Below, piece after piece: positions 1 through 9,456 of a DNA stretch of 64,000 nt. Numbering within the stretch: position 1 is the stretch's first letter; each line of letters opens with the position of its first letter. The notes under the pieces were generated by a model. The model saw only the letters and a list, made by a program, of their open reading frames with translations, searched no databases and was not told the DNA's origin. Where the stretch lies: positions 2,334,501-2,398,500 of the forward strand of contig NZ_BCAG01000003.1 in assembly GCF_001293685.1 (NCBI RefSeq). Direction: 5' to 3'. This stretch comes from Desulfatitalea tepidiphila. GTDB lineage: Bacteria > Desulfobacterota > Desulfobacteria > Desulfobacterales > Desulfosarcinaceae. Position numbers and translations under genes: made by a program.

Positions 1-1
1 G

Positions 2-1426
2 TTCAACTTTCTCAAGGCTGCAGGCGCCCAGGTCAGCCTCCATTTGCCCCATCGGATCCATGAAGGATACGGCCTGAAACCCATGAGCATCATGCAATTG
101 GCCCTGCCCGCACGGATCGGCCTCATCATCACCGTAGACAATGGGTCCAGTAGTTTTGACGCTGTGACGGCCGCCAAACGCTTCGGCATCGATGTCATCA
201 TCACCGATCATCACAATATCGAGGCCAGTGTTCCCGAAGCCGTTGCCGTGGTCAATCCCAAACTAGACCCACCTTCCAGCGAGCTGGCCGACCTTGCGGG
301 GGTCGGCGTGGCCTTCTATCTGGTCATTGCCCTGCGAGCGGCACTTCGCAACATGGGGTGGTGGCGCAAGGATCGTCCGGAGCCCAATTTAAAAGCCTAT
401 TGCGATCTGGTTGCCATCGGCACCTTGGCGGACATGGTCCCGTTGCGAAACGTCAATCGCGTGCTCGTATGCGCCGGCCTGGAACAGATCAACTGCGGCA
501 CCAGAACCGGCGTGCAGGCACTCTTGAAATCGAGCGGCGTTAAAAACACCCCCATCAGTGCCGACGATATTGCATACCGCATCGCACCCCGCATCAATGC
601 GGCCGGCCGTTTAAACAGTGCCAGGATCGCATTTGACCTCTTGACCTGCGACAACCTTGATTCGGCCGCCACGCTCGCAAACGATCTCAACGCGCTCAAC
701 CAGCGCCGCCAGCAAATGGAAAATGATATTTTCGAATACATCATCCGGCACCTGGATAACCGATCCGATTTGCTCGACCGAAAGGCCTTCGTGCTGGCAG
801 GAGCCCAATGGCATGAGGGAGTAATCGGCATTGTCGCCGCCAAACTGGTGGCCCGTTACCACCGACCGGTGATCGTGGTTTCGGCCAAGGATGACATGGC
901 CAAGGGGTCCGGCCGTAGCGTTCCCCACATCGACCTCTACACCGCTATCGCCAAATGCGCCCATCTGCTGGAAGCCTACGGCGGGCATCGCCTGGCCGCC
1001 GGAATCAGCCTGCAGACCAAAAACATCGGCGCGCTGCAAAACGCCCTCGAAACCGCGGTGGCAGAGATGACACCACCTGATGAAGCCGGCCCGCAATTGA
1101 CCATCGATCATGAACTTCAGCTCGACCAGATCTGCCCCCAACTGATCGACGAACTGGAATGGTTGTCGCCGTTCGGCACGGAAAATCCGCCACCGCTGTT
1201 TATGGCCCGGGGAGTAAAAGTGACCCGGGCCGCCATCATCGGCCAACGCCACAGGCGAATGCAGCTTTGCCAACCCGATCAATGCAGCCCGCCCATCGGC
1301 GCCATCGAGTTCAATCTTGCCCAGGATGCGCCGCGTTTAGAGGCCTTCGAACGACTGGCCTTCCGCCTGCAATGGAACCGGTACAAAGGTGAAAAGGAAA
1401 TTCAAATGATCATCGAAGCCTACTGA
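2..1426 (+). CDS. recJ: Single-stranded-DNA-specific exonuclease RecJ, 5' end outside window
   Basis: RecJ degrades single-stranded DNA 5' to 3' in recombinational and mismatch repair. The reading frame is open from base 2, so the gene starts before the window; the TTG at 44 is only the first in-window start-like codon. The DHH motif is visible (ITDHHNIEA, around 200-220), followed by the DHHA1 domain with the GSGRS segment (~905) and the GGH motif (YGGHRLAAG, ~976-1000), and a C-terminal OB-like region. About 475 residues are present of the usual 560-580, so roughly the first 90-100 residues are missing. The neighbours give no operon partner. The identification is firm. Confidence 0.95.
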   Translation, partial: FNFLKAAGAQVSLHLPHRIHEGYGLKPMSIMQLALPARIGLIITVDNGSSSFDAVTAAKRFGIDVIITDHHNIEASVPEAVAVVNPKLDPPSSELADLAGVGVAFYLVIALRAALRNMGWWRKDRPEPNLKAYCDLVAIGTLADMVPLRNVNRVLVCAGLEQINCGTRTGVQALLKSSGVKNTPISADDIAYRIAPRINAAGRLNSARIAFDLLTCDNLDSAATLANDLNALNQRRQQMENDIFEYIIRHLDNRSDLLDRKAFVLAGAQWHEGVIGIVAAKLVARYHRPVIVVSAKDDMAKGSGRSVPHIDLYTAIAKCAHLLEAYGGHRLAAGISLQTKNIGALQNALETAVAEMTPPDEAGPQLTIDHELQLDQICPQLIDELEWLSPFGTENPPPLFMARGVKVTRAAIIGQRHRRMQLCQPDQCSPPIGAIEFNLAQDAPRLEAFERLAFRLQWNRYKGEKEIQMIIEAY

Positions 1427-1621
1427 CCCTTCCAACGCATTTTGGACGCACGAATCGAGAGGGTTCGGACCGGTAAAAATTAAGTTCCTTTGGAAACAAT
1501 TGTTCTTGAAAACCCAGGCATGAACCATTATGATGCTTTGTCACATGTTGTGCGGCGGACGACAAATCAGCCTAAGCCGGCATCTGGACGAACTCACACT
1601 ATGTGCTTAAGGCGGTGTTCA

Positions 1622-2041
1622 ATGGGGAAAGTATTTCGGCCAAGCAATCGCGAATCCAGCATCCTGTCTAAAATCGAATCTTCCAAGGAACACGCCCGGC
1701 GGCGAACCATCAGTTTGGCAAGAGATCATGTCGACACCCTCGGCAATGCGATTTCCATGAAGCTGGTGGAAAATCAGCTGGTGGAAACGACCAACAAAAA
1801 CAGCCTCGAAGAGCAGATCGTCAAGTGCATCGAGGGGCTGTGCCGGGCGGATGATTTCGACATCGATTACATGATCGCTCCTTATCGCCAGCTGGTGCAG
1901 CATCCCAACATCGTCAGTCTCTATGTGACCGCCTACCTGCTGGAAAAATTGATCAACCACAAATCGGTGGTGGATATCTACGGATCGGACAGCGAAATCT
2001 ATGGGTGTATTCACCAGCAGGTGATTAAAATATTGCCCTGA
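1622..2041 (+). CDS. Small hypothetical protein
   Basis: No family is recognised. The chosen start is ATG 1622 (MGKVFRPSNRE), which follows an AAGG-type site at good distance; the open frame extends to 1490, but the extra 44 residues are low-complexity and there is no ribosome binding site there. The protein is 139 residues, soluble and mostly helical in character, without a signal peptide or membrane segment. The second half (FDIDYMIAPYRQLVQHPNIV) looks conserved and is typical of a small helical accessory protein. It ends 10 bases before the RNase Z-like gene, so the two are probably co-transcribed. Function unknown. Confidence 0.6.
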   Translation: MGKVFRPSNRESSILSKIESSKEHARRRTISLARDHVDTLGNAISMKLVENQLVETTNKNSLEEQIVKCIEGLCRADDFDIDYMIAPYRQLVQHPNIVSLYVTAYLLEKLINHKSVVDIYGSDSEIYGCIHQQVIKILP

Positions 2042-2051
2042 CCCAAGGCGC

Positions 2052-3062
2052 ATGCGTCCTTCCTTTCAAGCCAGACTGATCAACGGCCCATTCGACGACC
2101 CCGGTCTGATCGTTCATTGCAGCCATCAAAAAAGAGTACTTCTTTTCGACCTCGGCGATCTGGGCGCCCTCTCTCCCAACGACGTTCTCAACATCACCCA
2201 CATCTTCGTCACCCATACCCACGTCGATCACTTCATCGGATTCGACCACGTGCTGCGATTGCTCCTTGGCCGGGAAAAGGTCATCCGCTTGTATGGCCCC
2301 GAAGGATTCTTGAAGAACGTGGCCGGAAAACTGGCGGGCTATTCTTGGAACCTGGTCCACAACTACCACGATGCCCTGGTCATCGAAGCAGCGGAGGTCG
2401 CAGACAGTCACATTCGCATCCAGACCTTCGACTGCCAAACCGGATTTGCCGCTTCACCGGTCCGCGAACTGCCAACACCGGACGGCGTGTTGCTCCAGGA
2501 CCCGATGTTGAAAGTCGAAACCGTCGTTCTGGACCACCAGATCCCATGTCTGGCGTTCAACCTTGAAGAACGCTTTCACGTCAACATTTTAAAGCCTCGC
2601 CTGGACGCCTTGGGCTTGACGGTTGGGCCCTGGCTGACCGATTTCAAACGCCGCTTACTGCGTGGAGACAATCCGGCCAGCATACTCCGGATACCTTCGC
2701 CTTTTACTGCAGCATCCCAACCGCAGGACTATTCCCTGGGTGATCTGCAGCAGAAAATTACCCGCATTACCCGCGGCCAAAAAATCGCCTACGTGACCGA
2801 TGCCGCCTACCACCGGTCTAACGTAGAAAAAATCGTGGAGCTGGCGAAGGGTGCCGACCAATTGTTCATCGAAGCCGCATTTTTGGACGCCGAACGCGAG
2901 GTCGCCATGGCCAAGCACCATCTCACCGCGCGGCAGGCCGGCCTCATCGGACACAAGGCCGGCGTTCGGCAAATGACCGTCTTTCACTATTCGCCACGCT
3001 ACGCGGGAATGGCCGAGGTACTGAAAAACGAGGCCCGGCAGGCATTTGAACACGGCCGATAA
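2052..3062 (+). CDS. MBL-fold metal-dependent hydrolase, ribonuclease Z-like
   Basis: A metallo-beta-lactamase-fold protein of the RNase Z (tRNA 3' processing endonuclease) group. The zinc-binding motif THTHVDHF is near residue 55-62. A second metal ligand Asp lies in VTDAAYH, and the C-terminal part has the HHLTARQAG segment and the HYSPRYAG ending typical of RNase Z. At 336 residues it is slightly longer than the usual ~305. It sits 10 bases after the small unknown gene and just before an SDR gene. If it is a true RNase Z it removes the 3' trailer of tRNA precursors. The RNase Z role is likely but not certain, as other MBL hydrolases share these motifs. Confidence 0.8.
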   Translation: MRPSFQARLINGPFDDPGLIVHCSHQKRVLLFDLGDLGALSPNDVLNITHIFVTHTHVDHFIGFDHVLRLLLGREKVIRLYGPEGFLKNVAGKLAGYSWNLVHNYHDALVIEAAEVADSHIRIQTFDCQTGFAASPVRELPTPDGVLLQDPMLKVETVVLDHQIPCLAFNLEERFHVNILKPRLDALGLTVGPWLTDFKRRLLRGDNPASILRIPSPFTAASQPQDYSLGDLQQKITRITRGQKIAYVTDAAYHRSNVEKIVELAKGADQLFIEAAFLDAEREVAMAKHHLTARQAGLIGHKAGVRQMTVFHYSPRYAGMAEVLKNEARQAFEHGR

Positions 3063-3114
3063 TCGGCCGCCGATGCCCCGTAAGCACTGCCATCAAACGA
3101 AAGGAGATCTTCCC

Positions 3115-3900
3115 ATGGAACTGAAAGACGCGGTCGCCATCGTCACCGGCTCCTCATCCGGAATCGGTGCTTCCCTGGCCCGGCAGTTGTGTGCCCGGGG
3201 ATGTCACGTCACTGTCAATTACAGCCGCAACGAGGCAGGTGCCCGGGAGGTGGCGGCCGAATGCCTTGCGCTGGGGCGCGGCCGGATACTGGTTCAGCAG
3301 GCCGACGTGGCCAACGACGATGACTGCCAGGCACTCGTCGCTGCCACCGTCGATAGATTCGGCCGCCTGGATCTTTTGGTCAACAATGCCGGGACCACCA
3401 AGTTTTGCATGCATCAGAATCTGGCCGGCTTGAGCAAGGATGATTTTCTGAATATCTACACGGTTAACCTGGTCGGCCCATTTCAAATGACCCGCGCCGC
3501 CGAACCATTTCTTCGCAGGCAGCCGGTGGCTCACGTCGTAAACATGGCCTCCATCGCCGCCATTACCGGCGTGGGCAGTTCCATCGCCTATGCCGCCTCC
3601 AAGGGCGCCCTGGTAACCATGACCCTCTCCCTGGCCCGGGTCCTCGGGCCCCAGATTCGCGTGAATGCCGTCTGTCCGGGCTTCGTGGCCGGTGAATGGC
3701 TCAAGAATGGATTAGGAGAGGAGAAATATGAATCGATCCGCGGTCAATACAACGACATCGCCCCGCTGAAAAGCACCGCGACCCCCGAAACGGTGGCCCA
3801 GACCGTGGTCGCCCTGGTGGCCGGGGCGGACTGGACCACCGGCGAAACGTTGATCGTGGATGGCGGCGCCCATCTGCACACCGCCCCTCTGCGTCGCTGA
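3115..3900 (+). CDS. SDR family NAD(P)-dependent oxidoreductase
   Basis: A classical short-chain dehydrogenase/reductase of 261 residues. The cofactor motif TGSSSGIG is at residues ~12-19, NNAGTT at ~91-96, the catalytic Ser region is MASIAAITGVGSS, and YAASK is at ~157-161; the post-catalytic VCPGFV and C-terminal VDGG are present. Start 3115 is supported by AAAGGAGAT eight bases upstream; the open frame begins earlier (3046), overlapping the previous gene, without a site. It resembles FabG-type 3-oxoacyl reductases and glucose/sugar dehydrogenases, and the substrate cannot be read from sequence. It is convergent with the mqnC end at 3924. Confidence 0.9.
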   Translation: MELKDAVAIVTGSSSGIGASLARQLCARGCHVTVNYSRNEAGAREVAAECLALGRGRILVQQADVANDDDCQALVAATVDRFGRLDLLVNNAGTTKFCMHQNLAGLSKDDFLNIYTVNLVGPFQMTRAAEPFLRRQPVAHVVNMASIAAITGVGSSIAYAASKGALVTMTLSLARVLGPQIRVNAVCPGFVAGEWLKNGLGEEKYESIRGQYNDIAPLKSTATPETVAQTVVALVAGADWTTGETLIVDGGAHLHTAPLRR

Positions 3901-3923
3901 CCGTGGTCCGGACCGTTTGGCCG

Positions 3924-5051
3924 TCATCGGTCCGATTGAACCCCAATGGGTCGGGGCGGCGCGTAATGATGGATGACGTTGTAAAAAGAATCCCTCTGTG
4001 CCGGAGTGAAACCAGCCCTTCGAATTATGGTTTGGATGTTTTCCAACGTGGTCGAGCGTTCATGGCCGGCCTGCTGAAGAACATTTTCTTCCACCAGAAT
4101 GCCGCCGAAATCGTCGGCCCCGGCCAACAGCCCCAATTGCCCGGCGCCCGCATTTTCACTGAACCAGGAGGATTGGATGTGATCGAAGTTGTCCAGCACG
4201 AGACGGGCAAGGGCGACGATGCGCACGTATTTGGCCGGGTGGACGCTGCGTGCGAGGTCCCGTCCGAGAGCGGTGTCGCCCGGCTTGAACGACCAGGGAA
4301 TGAAGCTGGCGAACCCCCCGGTGCGTTCCTGCAGATCGCGAAGCAGAAATAGATGTTCCACAATCTCTTCGTCGCGCTCTACATGGCCGTACATCATGGT
4401 GGCCGTGGTTCGAAACCCGATGCGATGCGCGGTTTCACAGACGTCGAGCCACTGCTGGACGTCGGCCTTGGCCGGCGCGATCAGTCGCCGGACGCGTTCG
4501 CTGAGAATCTCCGCACCGCCCCCCGGAATGGTCCGAATGCCTTCGTTGTAAACGGCTTGGAGCACGTCGGCGACCTGGCATCCCTCTTGATGCGCCATGA
4601 AGAGATACTCGGCCGGACTGAACGGATGGATATGCACCTGGGGGCAGGCAGTGCGGATGGCGCGAATGTAAGCCAACCAATCGTCCAGGTGGATCTTCGG
4701 ATTGTGACCGCCTTGAAACAGGACGGATGTGGCGCCCTGGTCCACGGCGGAACGGACCCGCTGCGCCACCTGCTCCGGGGTGAGCGTGTAGGCTTCGGGA
4801 TCGTCGGGCGAGCGGCAGAAGGCACAGAATCGGCAGCGGGTCACGCACACATTGGTGTAATTGGGGTTGGTATCGTAGACGAAGGTCACCACGGCATCGG
4901 GATGGCGTGCCATGCGGGCGGCATGCGCCCGCGCCATGAGCACGCCCATAGGAGCGCGGGTCAAAAGGTCCAGTGCCTCGCGGCGATCGACGCGATCGAC
5001 CCTCTGGAACGCCTGGGTGAGTTGTGCCTTGCTGCTGTTATCCATTGGCAT
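3924..5051 (-). CDS. mqnC: Cyclic dehypoxanthinyl futalosine synthase (radical SAM) MqnC
   Basis: MqnC cyclises dehypoxanthine futalosine in the futalosine route to menaquinone. The radical SAM motif CX3CX2C is seen as CVTRCRFC near residue 68-75, and PGGGAEILSERVR around 177-189 is shared by MqnC and MqnE. At 375 residues it has the usual length. It is the last gene of mqnE-mqnA-mqnC, starting 19 bases after the mqnA stop. Two starts are possible: ATG 5051 and ATG 5045; the second has the better distance to AGGA. It is distinguished from MqnE by the CRFCAFCRSP region and the C-terminal YNVIHHY. Confident. Confidence 0.93.
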   Translation of the reverse strand: MPMDNSSKAQLTQAFQRVDRVDRREALDLLTRAPMGVLMARAHAARMARHPDAVVTFVYDTNPNYTNVCVTRCRFCAFCRSPDDPEAYTLTPEQVAQRVRSAVDQGATSVLFQGGHNPKIHLDDWLAYIRAIRTACPQVHIHPFSPAEYLFMAHQEGCQVADVLQAVYNEGIRTIPGGGAEILSERVRRLIAPAKADVQQWLDVCETAHRIGFRTTATMMYGHVERDEEIVEHLFLLRDLQERTGGFASFIPWSFKPGDTALGRDLARSVHPAKYVRIVALARLVLDNFDHIQSSWFSENAGAGQLGLLAGADDFGGILVEENVLQQAGHERSTTLENIQTIIRRAGFTPAQRDSFYNVIHHYAPPRPIGVQSDR

Positions 5052-5070
5052 TTATCCTGGCCATCGTTGA

Positions 5071-5880
5071 TTACCCTTCATTTTGAAACCATGTGGCGGG
5101 TTGGCTTGCGACGAGTTCGTCCCACGCCTCTAGAAACCGCTTCTGCCCCTCGAGATCTTCCGAAGTGAGGCAGCGCCGGATGACCGTCAAATAGCGATGG
5201 ACATACTCTTCTGGCAGATGGAGGCGGTCCGCGACACCGGGAACCGATCGCAGGATCAATTCGGTTTCCCGGCGACGGAAATCATCCAACCAGGCGGACA
5301 GGCTGTGTCGGACGGCATCGGGTGCATCGTTGCGTACGACCCAACGGGCAAACACGAACGGCAATTGGCAATGACGGTGCCATTGGGCCGCCAGGTCGGT
5401 CATATATCTAAACCCCTTGACACCTCCGGTACGCTCCCACTCGTGGTGCCAGAGCAGCGCCGTATCGCCGATCACCAACTCGCCATTGGCCGGCTCGCCG
5501 GGCCGGGCCAGGATAGGCATTGGGTTGAACCCATTGGCGTAACCCAGCAACAAATAGAGCAACCGTACACTCGAAGCCGACTCGTCGGTCAAACGCACTT
5601 TCAACGCGCCAGCGAACGCCTCGAAAGGACGGTCGGAGAAAAAGAGCACGCTCATCACTTTTCGAAACGCCCCAATGCCGTAGGTTCCCACAGGGGATAC
5701 ATATCGTTCCAATGCCTTTAAACCGCCCACCGGCACGGCGGCCGCCCATAGGGCACCCTCTTTGAGGGCTGCGATGCTGTTGCGCGGCGTACAATTTACG
5801 AAGTAGCAAACCGCCGGTGGTCCCTGGGCCGCATAGGGCGCCATATTGGCGTAAGGAATCATGGAGATGGGATAGTTCAT
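5071..5880 (-). CDS. mqnA: Chorismate dehydratase MqnA
   Basis: MqnA dehydrates chorismate to 3-enolpyruvylbenzoate, the first step of the futalosine pathway. The 269-residue protein has the MqnA/MqnD periplasmic-binding-protein-like fold: an N-terminal strand ISMIPYANMAPY, a SSVRLLYLLL helix (~120) and GELVIGDTALLW (~155-167). Its ATG overlaps the mqnE stop by four bases (ATGA), so translation is coupled. MqnD, which shares the fold, is encoded separately at 12324; the partner genes mqnE and mqnC make the MqnA assignment secure. Confidence 0.92.
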   Translation of the reverse strand: MNYPISMIPYANMAPYAAQGPPAVCYFVNCTPRNSIAALKEGALWAAAVPVGGLKALERYVSPVGTYGIGAFRKVMSVLFFSDRPFEAFAGALKVRLTDESASSVRLLYLLLGYANGFNPMPILARPGEPANGELVIGDTALLWHHEWERTGGVKGFRYMTDLAAQWHRHCQLPFVFARWVVRNDAPDAVRHSLSAWLDDFRRRETELILRSVPGVADRLHLPEEYVHRYLTVIRRCLTSEDLEGQKRFLEAWDELVASQPATWFQNEG

Positions 5881-6974
5881 CTGTGCCCCTCCCCCGCCTC
5901 CTTAAACCGCCCGTCCCGCTCCACCGGTGTAAAGCCGGCCATTCGGATCGTTTCGGTCATGCGATCGCGGGCCATGCCTTTGGGGGTCGGGGCGCCGGCC
6001 AGATGGGCGATCTTCTCTTCGGAGATGGTGCCGTCCATATCGTCCGCGCCCCAGCTCAATCCGGCGGCGCCCGTTTCCACCCCGCTCATGGGCCAGTAGG
6101 ACTTGATGTGCGGGATATTGTCCAGCACCAGGCGGGCAATGCCCACTACGGCCAAAGTTTCCAAAGGAGTGGGGCCGTGGGTGATGAACCGGCCCTCACC
6201 GGGTTGAAAGGCCAGCGGTATGAAACAGACAAACCCCTTGGATGCGTCCTGCGTTTCGCGCAAGGTCAGCAGGTGATGAATGCGCTCGGTCCAGGTATCG
6301 CCGAAGCCGAACAACATGGTGGCATTGGTGAGGATACCCAGGCTGTGGGCCAGCTTGTGAATGCGCACCCAATCGGCCGGACCGATCTTGTTTTTCCAGT
6401 GTTGCCGGTAGAGCCGCTCGGAAAAAATTTCGGCGCCGCCGCCCGGTAGGGTTTCGACACCGGCCGCCTTGAGCTCTTCCAGAACCTGCCGTTCGCTTGT
6501 GCGGGCGCATTTGGCAAAGTAGGCGATCTCCACCGCGGTGTAGGCTTTGATATGCAGATCCGGATACCGGTTGCGCAGTTGTCGCACCAGTTCGAGATTG
6601 CGTTCATAAGGCCATACCTGGTTCAATCCGCCCACGATATGGGCCTCGGTAGGCTGCAGCTTTTCGACCTTGTCCAGAATTTCGGTTTCGCTCATCACGT
6701 AGGCGTGGGCGTCGTTCTTGGAGGCCGCGTAGTTGCAGAACGTGCAGCGCGCCCCACAGATGTTGGCCGGGTTGATCTGCAGGTTGAATACGAAGGTGGC
6801 TTTCTCTCCATATCGCGATCGCCGGTTGGCCAGCGCCGCCTTGCCGATGGCGTGCAGTCGGTCGGGAGTAATCCAAGCGGCCAAGGCCATGGCCTCATCC
6901 ACACTGACACGCTCGCATCGCGCGCCCTTGTCCAACGCCGACCGGTATAGATACTCTGTTTTATCACTCATCAT
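5877..6974 (-). CDS. mqnE: Aminofutalosine synthase (radical SAM) MqnE
   Basis: MqnE joins 3-enolpyruvylbenzoate to SAM-derived adenosine to give 6-amino-6-deoxyfutalosine. The radical SAM motif CGARCTFC is at residues ~73-80; NYAASKNDAHAYVMS follows and TLPGGGAEIFSERLYR is near 195-210. The length of 365 residues is typical. First gene of mqnE-mqnA-mqnC. ATG 6974 follows an AGAG-type weak site. As in MqnE homologues, the first Cys is preceded by NPANI. Together with MqnB and no visible deaminase, the aminofutalosine branch is likely. Confidence 0.93.
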   Translation of the reverse strand: MMSDKTEYLYRSALDKGARCERVSVDEAMALAAWITPDRLHAIGKAALANRRSRYGEKATFVFNLQINPANICGARCTFCNYAASKNDAHAYVMSETEILDKVEKLQPTEAHIVGGLNQVWPYERNLELVRQLRNRYPDLHIKAYTAVEIAYFAKCARTSERQVLEELKAAGVETLPGGGAEIFSERLYRQHWKNKIGPADWVRIHKLAHSLGILTNATMLFGFGDTWTERIHHLLTLRETQDASKGFVCFIPLAFQPGEGRFITHGPTPLETLAVVGIARLVLDNIPHIKSYWPMSGVETGAAGLSWGADDMDGTISEEKIAHLAGAPTPKGMARDRMTETIRMAGFTPVERDGRFKEAGEGHR

Positions 6975-7108
6975 TTACTCTGCTTTGATAGAGACCGAAT
7001 CGATTAGATAACTTCCTTAACCTTCCTAATTTCATACTTTCCTATTTTCCTGCTTTCATACTTTCCCCGGATGAAGCACACGACACCTGATCCGAAGCCC
7101 TATTGCCT

Positions 7109-8884
7109 TCAATCCATTTTGATACCATACGTTTCCCATCGCGCATCGACCCGTCGGACCACCTCGGGATCGAAGGATACCGGCCGTGGATAGCCCTTTT
7201 TCCAGCGGGCGTCAATGGCGATGGGGAACTCGAGAACCAGCCGGTTGCCGCGAACGGTGCGTTGGGCCGGGTGAAGATCCGCCGCGGGATCGAACCGTGT
7301 GAACCATCCCCAGAGGAGCATGACCGGGTCATGCAGGGGCACGTCCTCGCTCACTACCACGTGGAAGAGAAAGTCTTTGGCCCCGGGATGATGACGCATG
7401 GCCGTGAACAGCGTCTCGACGTCCTCAAACCCCTCTTTTACCTGCACCACCAGGAAAGCCGGCCCGCAATCGGTGACGCCCCGCACGCCGGGGTGCAACG
7501 CTTCGGCCTCCGGCCGCGGGGACGATGGCCGGCTGCGCCCCACCGCTTTATCCGGTCCAGTGGCCATCAGAATCAAGCGACTGCCGGTGTTCATGGCCGG
7601 TCCGGTAAAATCGAGGGTATCCTGCGCGGTCGGCGCCAGCAGATGCACGCCGTCGGGCGTCAGATACCGCCAGAGCGCCTCACTGACCGCCCTGAAATCG
7701 CGGACATTCACCTCGGCACCGACCGTGATCATCACCTTGGTCAAAGAGACCTGCCCCTCGCCGAGCATGCCCAGGGTCAGCTTGAGCGCCTCACGAGGAT
7801 ACCTTTGGCGCACTGCCATGACCGCCAGGGGGTGAAAGCCGGTTTCCGGATAGGCCCACAGGTCGACGATGGCGGGTTTGACCATATGCAGCATGGGCAG
7901 GGCGATCTCCTGTAACGCTTCTCCGATGAAGTAGTCCTCCTGCACCGGCTTGCCGACGACCGTGGCCGGATAGATGGCGTTCTTGCGGGATAAAATACGC
8001 CGCACGCGGAACACCGGATAATCGGCGGCGTCGGAGTAGTGGCCGAAATGGTCGCCGAAGGGCCCCTCCCGGCGGACATCGCCGGGGCGCACCTCGCCTT
8101 CGAGCACAAATTCGGCCCGGCTGGGGATGCGATGCCCGGTGCCCTTGCGCTCGATCACGTCCAGGGGGGCGCCAATGAGGTAAGCGGCCAGCAGGCGCTC
8201 GTCCATTCCCTCGGGCAAGGGTGCCACCGCCGCAATGATCAACGCCGGCGGACCGCCGAGAATGACGCTCACCGGCAGGGGCCGCCCCGATCGCACCGCC
8301 TTGTCAAAATGAAACCCGCCGCCCTTCTCGATCTGCCAGTGCATGCCGGTGCTGGCCGCATCGAACCGTTGCAGGCGATAAATCCCCAGGTTGCCCTGAC
8401 CGGTTTCGGGGTCCACCGTGTGAACGAGGGGCAGGGTAAAAAACGCCCCCCCATCCTCAGGCCAACAGGTCAATACTGGCAACTGGCGCAAGTCGGGGGG
8501 CGTGATGGTGCGGGCCAGGATAGGTCCATGGTCCAGGCGACGCATGCGGACCGGCAGGAGCCGTTTCAGGTCGTGTCTGATCTGCCATACACCTTTCAGA
8601 GATGGCGGCATCAAGTGGTGGGCGATGTGCGCCAGCCGATCGCCCAATTCCCTGGGCGGCGCGCCGCAGGCCATGGCCACACGCCGGGCGGTGCCGAACA
8701 GGTTGCTCACCAGCCGATAAGGCGACCCCTTGACCCGCTCGAAAAGCAGGGCCGGACCGCCGGCGGCGATCACCCTGTGTTGGATGACCGTGACCTCCTG
8801 ATCGGGATCGACCTCGCACTGGATCCGCACCAGGTCACCCTGCCTCTCCAAGTCGCCTATAAACGCACGCAGATCCAGATACAT
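7109..8884 (-). CDS. UbiD family decarboxylase, menaquinone (futalosine pathway) type
   Basis: A UbiD-type prenylated-FMN decarboxylase of 591 residues, expected to remove the ring carboxyl group in late futalosine-pathway menaquinone synthesis (the MqnL role). Conserved features: GNLGIYRLQ near 165, the substrate/prFMN region LEGEVRPGDVRREGPFGDH (~265-285), PVQEDYFIGEALQEIALP (~320) and a typical C-terminal EVVRRVDARWE. The start is ATG 8884, whose codon overlaps the ubiX stop (TGATG) and lies nine bases after GGAGG; the frame's earlier ATG at 8902 contains that GGAGG and is unlikely. Its partner UbiX, directly upstream, makes the prenyl-FMN cofactor. Confidence 0.9.
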   Translation of the reverse strand: MYLDLRAFIGDLERQGDLVRIQCEVDPDQEVTVIQHRVIAAGGPALLFERVKGSPYRLVSNLFGTARRVAMACGAPPRELGDRLAHIAHHLMPPSLKGVWQIRHDLKRLLPVRMRRLDHGPILARTITPPDLRQLPVLTCWPEDGGAFFTLPLVHTVDPETGQGNLGIYRLQRFDAASTGMHWQIEKGGGFHFDKAVRSGRPLPVSVILGGPPALIIAAVAPLPEGMDERLLAAYLIGAPLDVIERKGTGHRIPSRAEFVLEGEVRPGDVRREGPFGDHFGHYSDAADYPVFRVRRILSRKNAIYPATVVGKPVQEDYFIGEALQEIALPMLHMVKPAIVDLWAYPETGFHPLAVMAVRQRYPREALKLTLGMLGEGQVSLTKVMITVGAEVNVRDFRAVSEALWRYLTPDGVHLLAPTAQDTLDFTGPAMNTGSRLILMATGPDKAVGRSRPSSPRPEAEALHPGVRGVTDCGPAFLVVQVKEGFEDVETLFTAMRHHPGAKDFLFHVVVSEDVPLHDPVMLLWGWFTRFDPAADLHPAQRTVRGNRLVLEFPIAIDARWKKGYPRPVSFDPEVVRRVDARWETYGIKMD

Positions 8885-9456
8885 CAGCGCAGATCCTCCC
8901 ATGTAGCCGCCATCTGCCGCCCCAGAAGAGCCAGTAGACGATCCACATATGCATCCATCAGCTCATGGAGGGTAATCTGATCGGCACGCTTGCCCTGGAA
9001 CATGAAATAGGGCGGCGTCAGCGGCATGAGAATGGCGCCGGCGGCGGCGACTTTCAATGCGTTCTCCAGATTGATGGTGGTCAACGGGCTCTCCCGAATG
9101 GCCAGGATCAGGGGCCGGCGCTCTTTCAAATGGCAATGGGCGGCCCTGGAAATTAAAGTATCGGCGAGGCCCGCGGCGATCTGGCCGAGGGTATTGATCG
9201 AGCATGGCGCGATCACCATGCCGGCCGTCGGCACGGAACCTGAAGCGGGCGGCGCTGCCAGGTTATCGGCGTCGTACACCTCACCGGCCAACTGGGCCAC
9301 CTCGTCAAACGGGCCGCACTCGCGGGCGTAAATCTCCTGGGCCCAGCGGCTGGCGATGAGGATGGTGGGCCAGGGGGATTTGGACAACAGCAGACGGGCG
9401 ACATAGGCGCCGGAAGCACCGGTCATCGCAACCACGAGACGGGGATTATTTGACAT
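8884..9456 (-). CDS. ubiX: Flavin prenyltransferase UbiX
   Basis: UbiX prenylates FMN to make the cofactor of UbiD-type decarboxylases. 190 residues, flavoprotein fold. The N-terminal VAMTGASGAYVARLLL holds the GASG nucleotide-binding motif; PTAGMVIAPCSINTLGQIA (~80-98) and the C-terminal RPLILAIRESPLT (~120-132) are typical UbiX signatures. It is translationally coupled with the ubiD gene by a one-base TGATG overlap, and both sit inside the menaquinone region, so it is likely to serve the futalosine-pathway decarboxylase (MqnM role). A good GGAGG site precedes ATG 9456. Confidence 0.93.
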   Translation of the reverse strand: MSNNPRLVVAMTGASGAYVARLLLSKSPWPTILIASRWAQEIYARECGPFDEVAQLAGEVYDADNLAAPPASGSVPTAGMVIAPCSINTLGQIAAGLADTLISRAAHCHLKERRPLILAIRESPLTTINLENALKVAAAGAILMPLTPPYFMFQGKRADQITLHELMDAYVDRLLALLGRQMAATWEDLR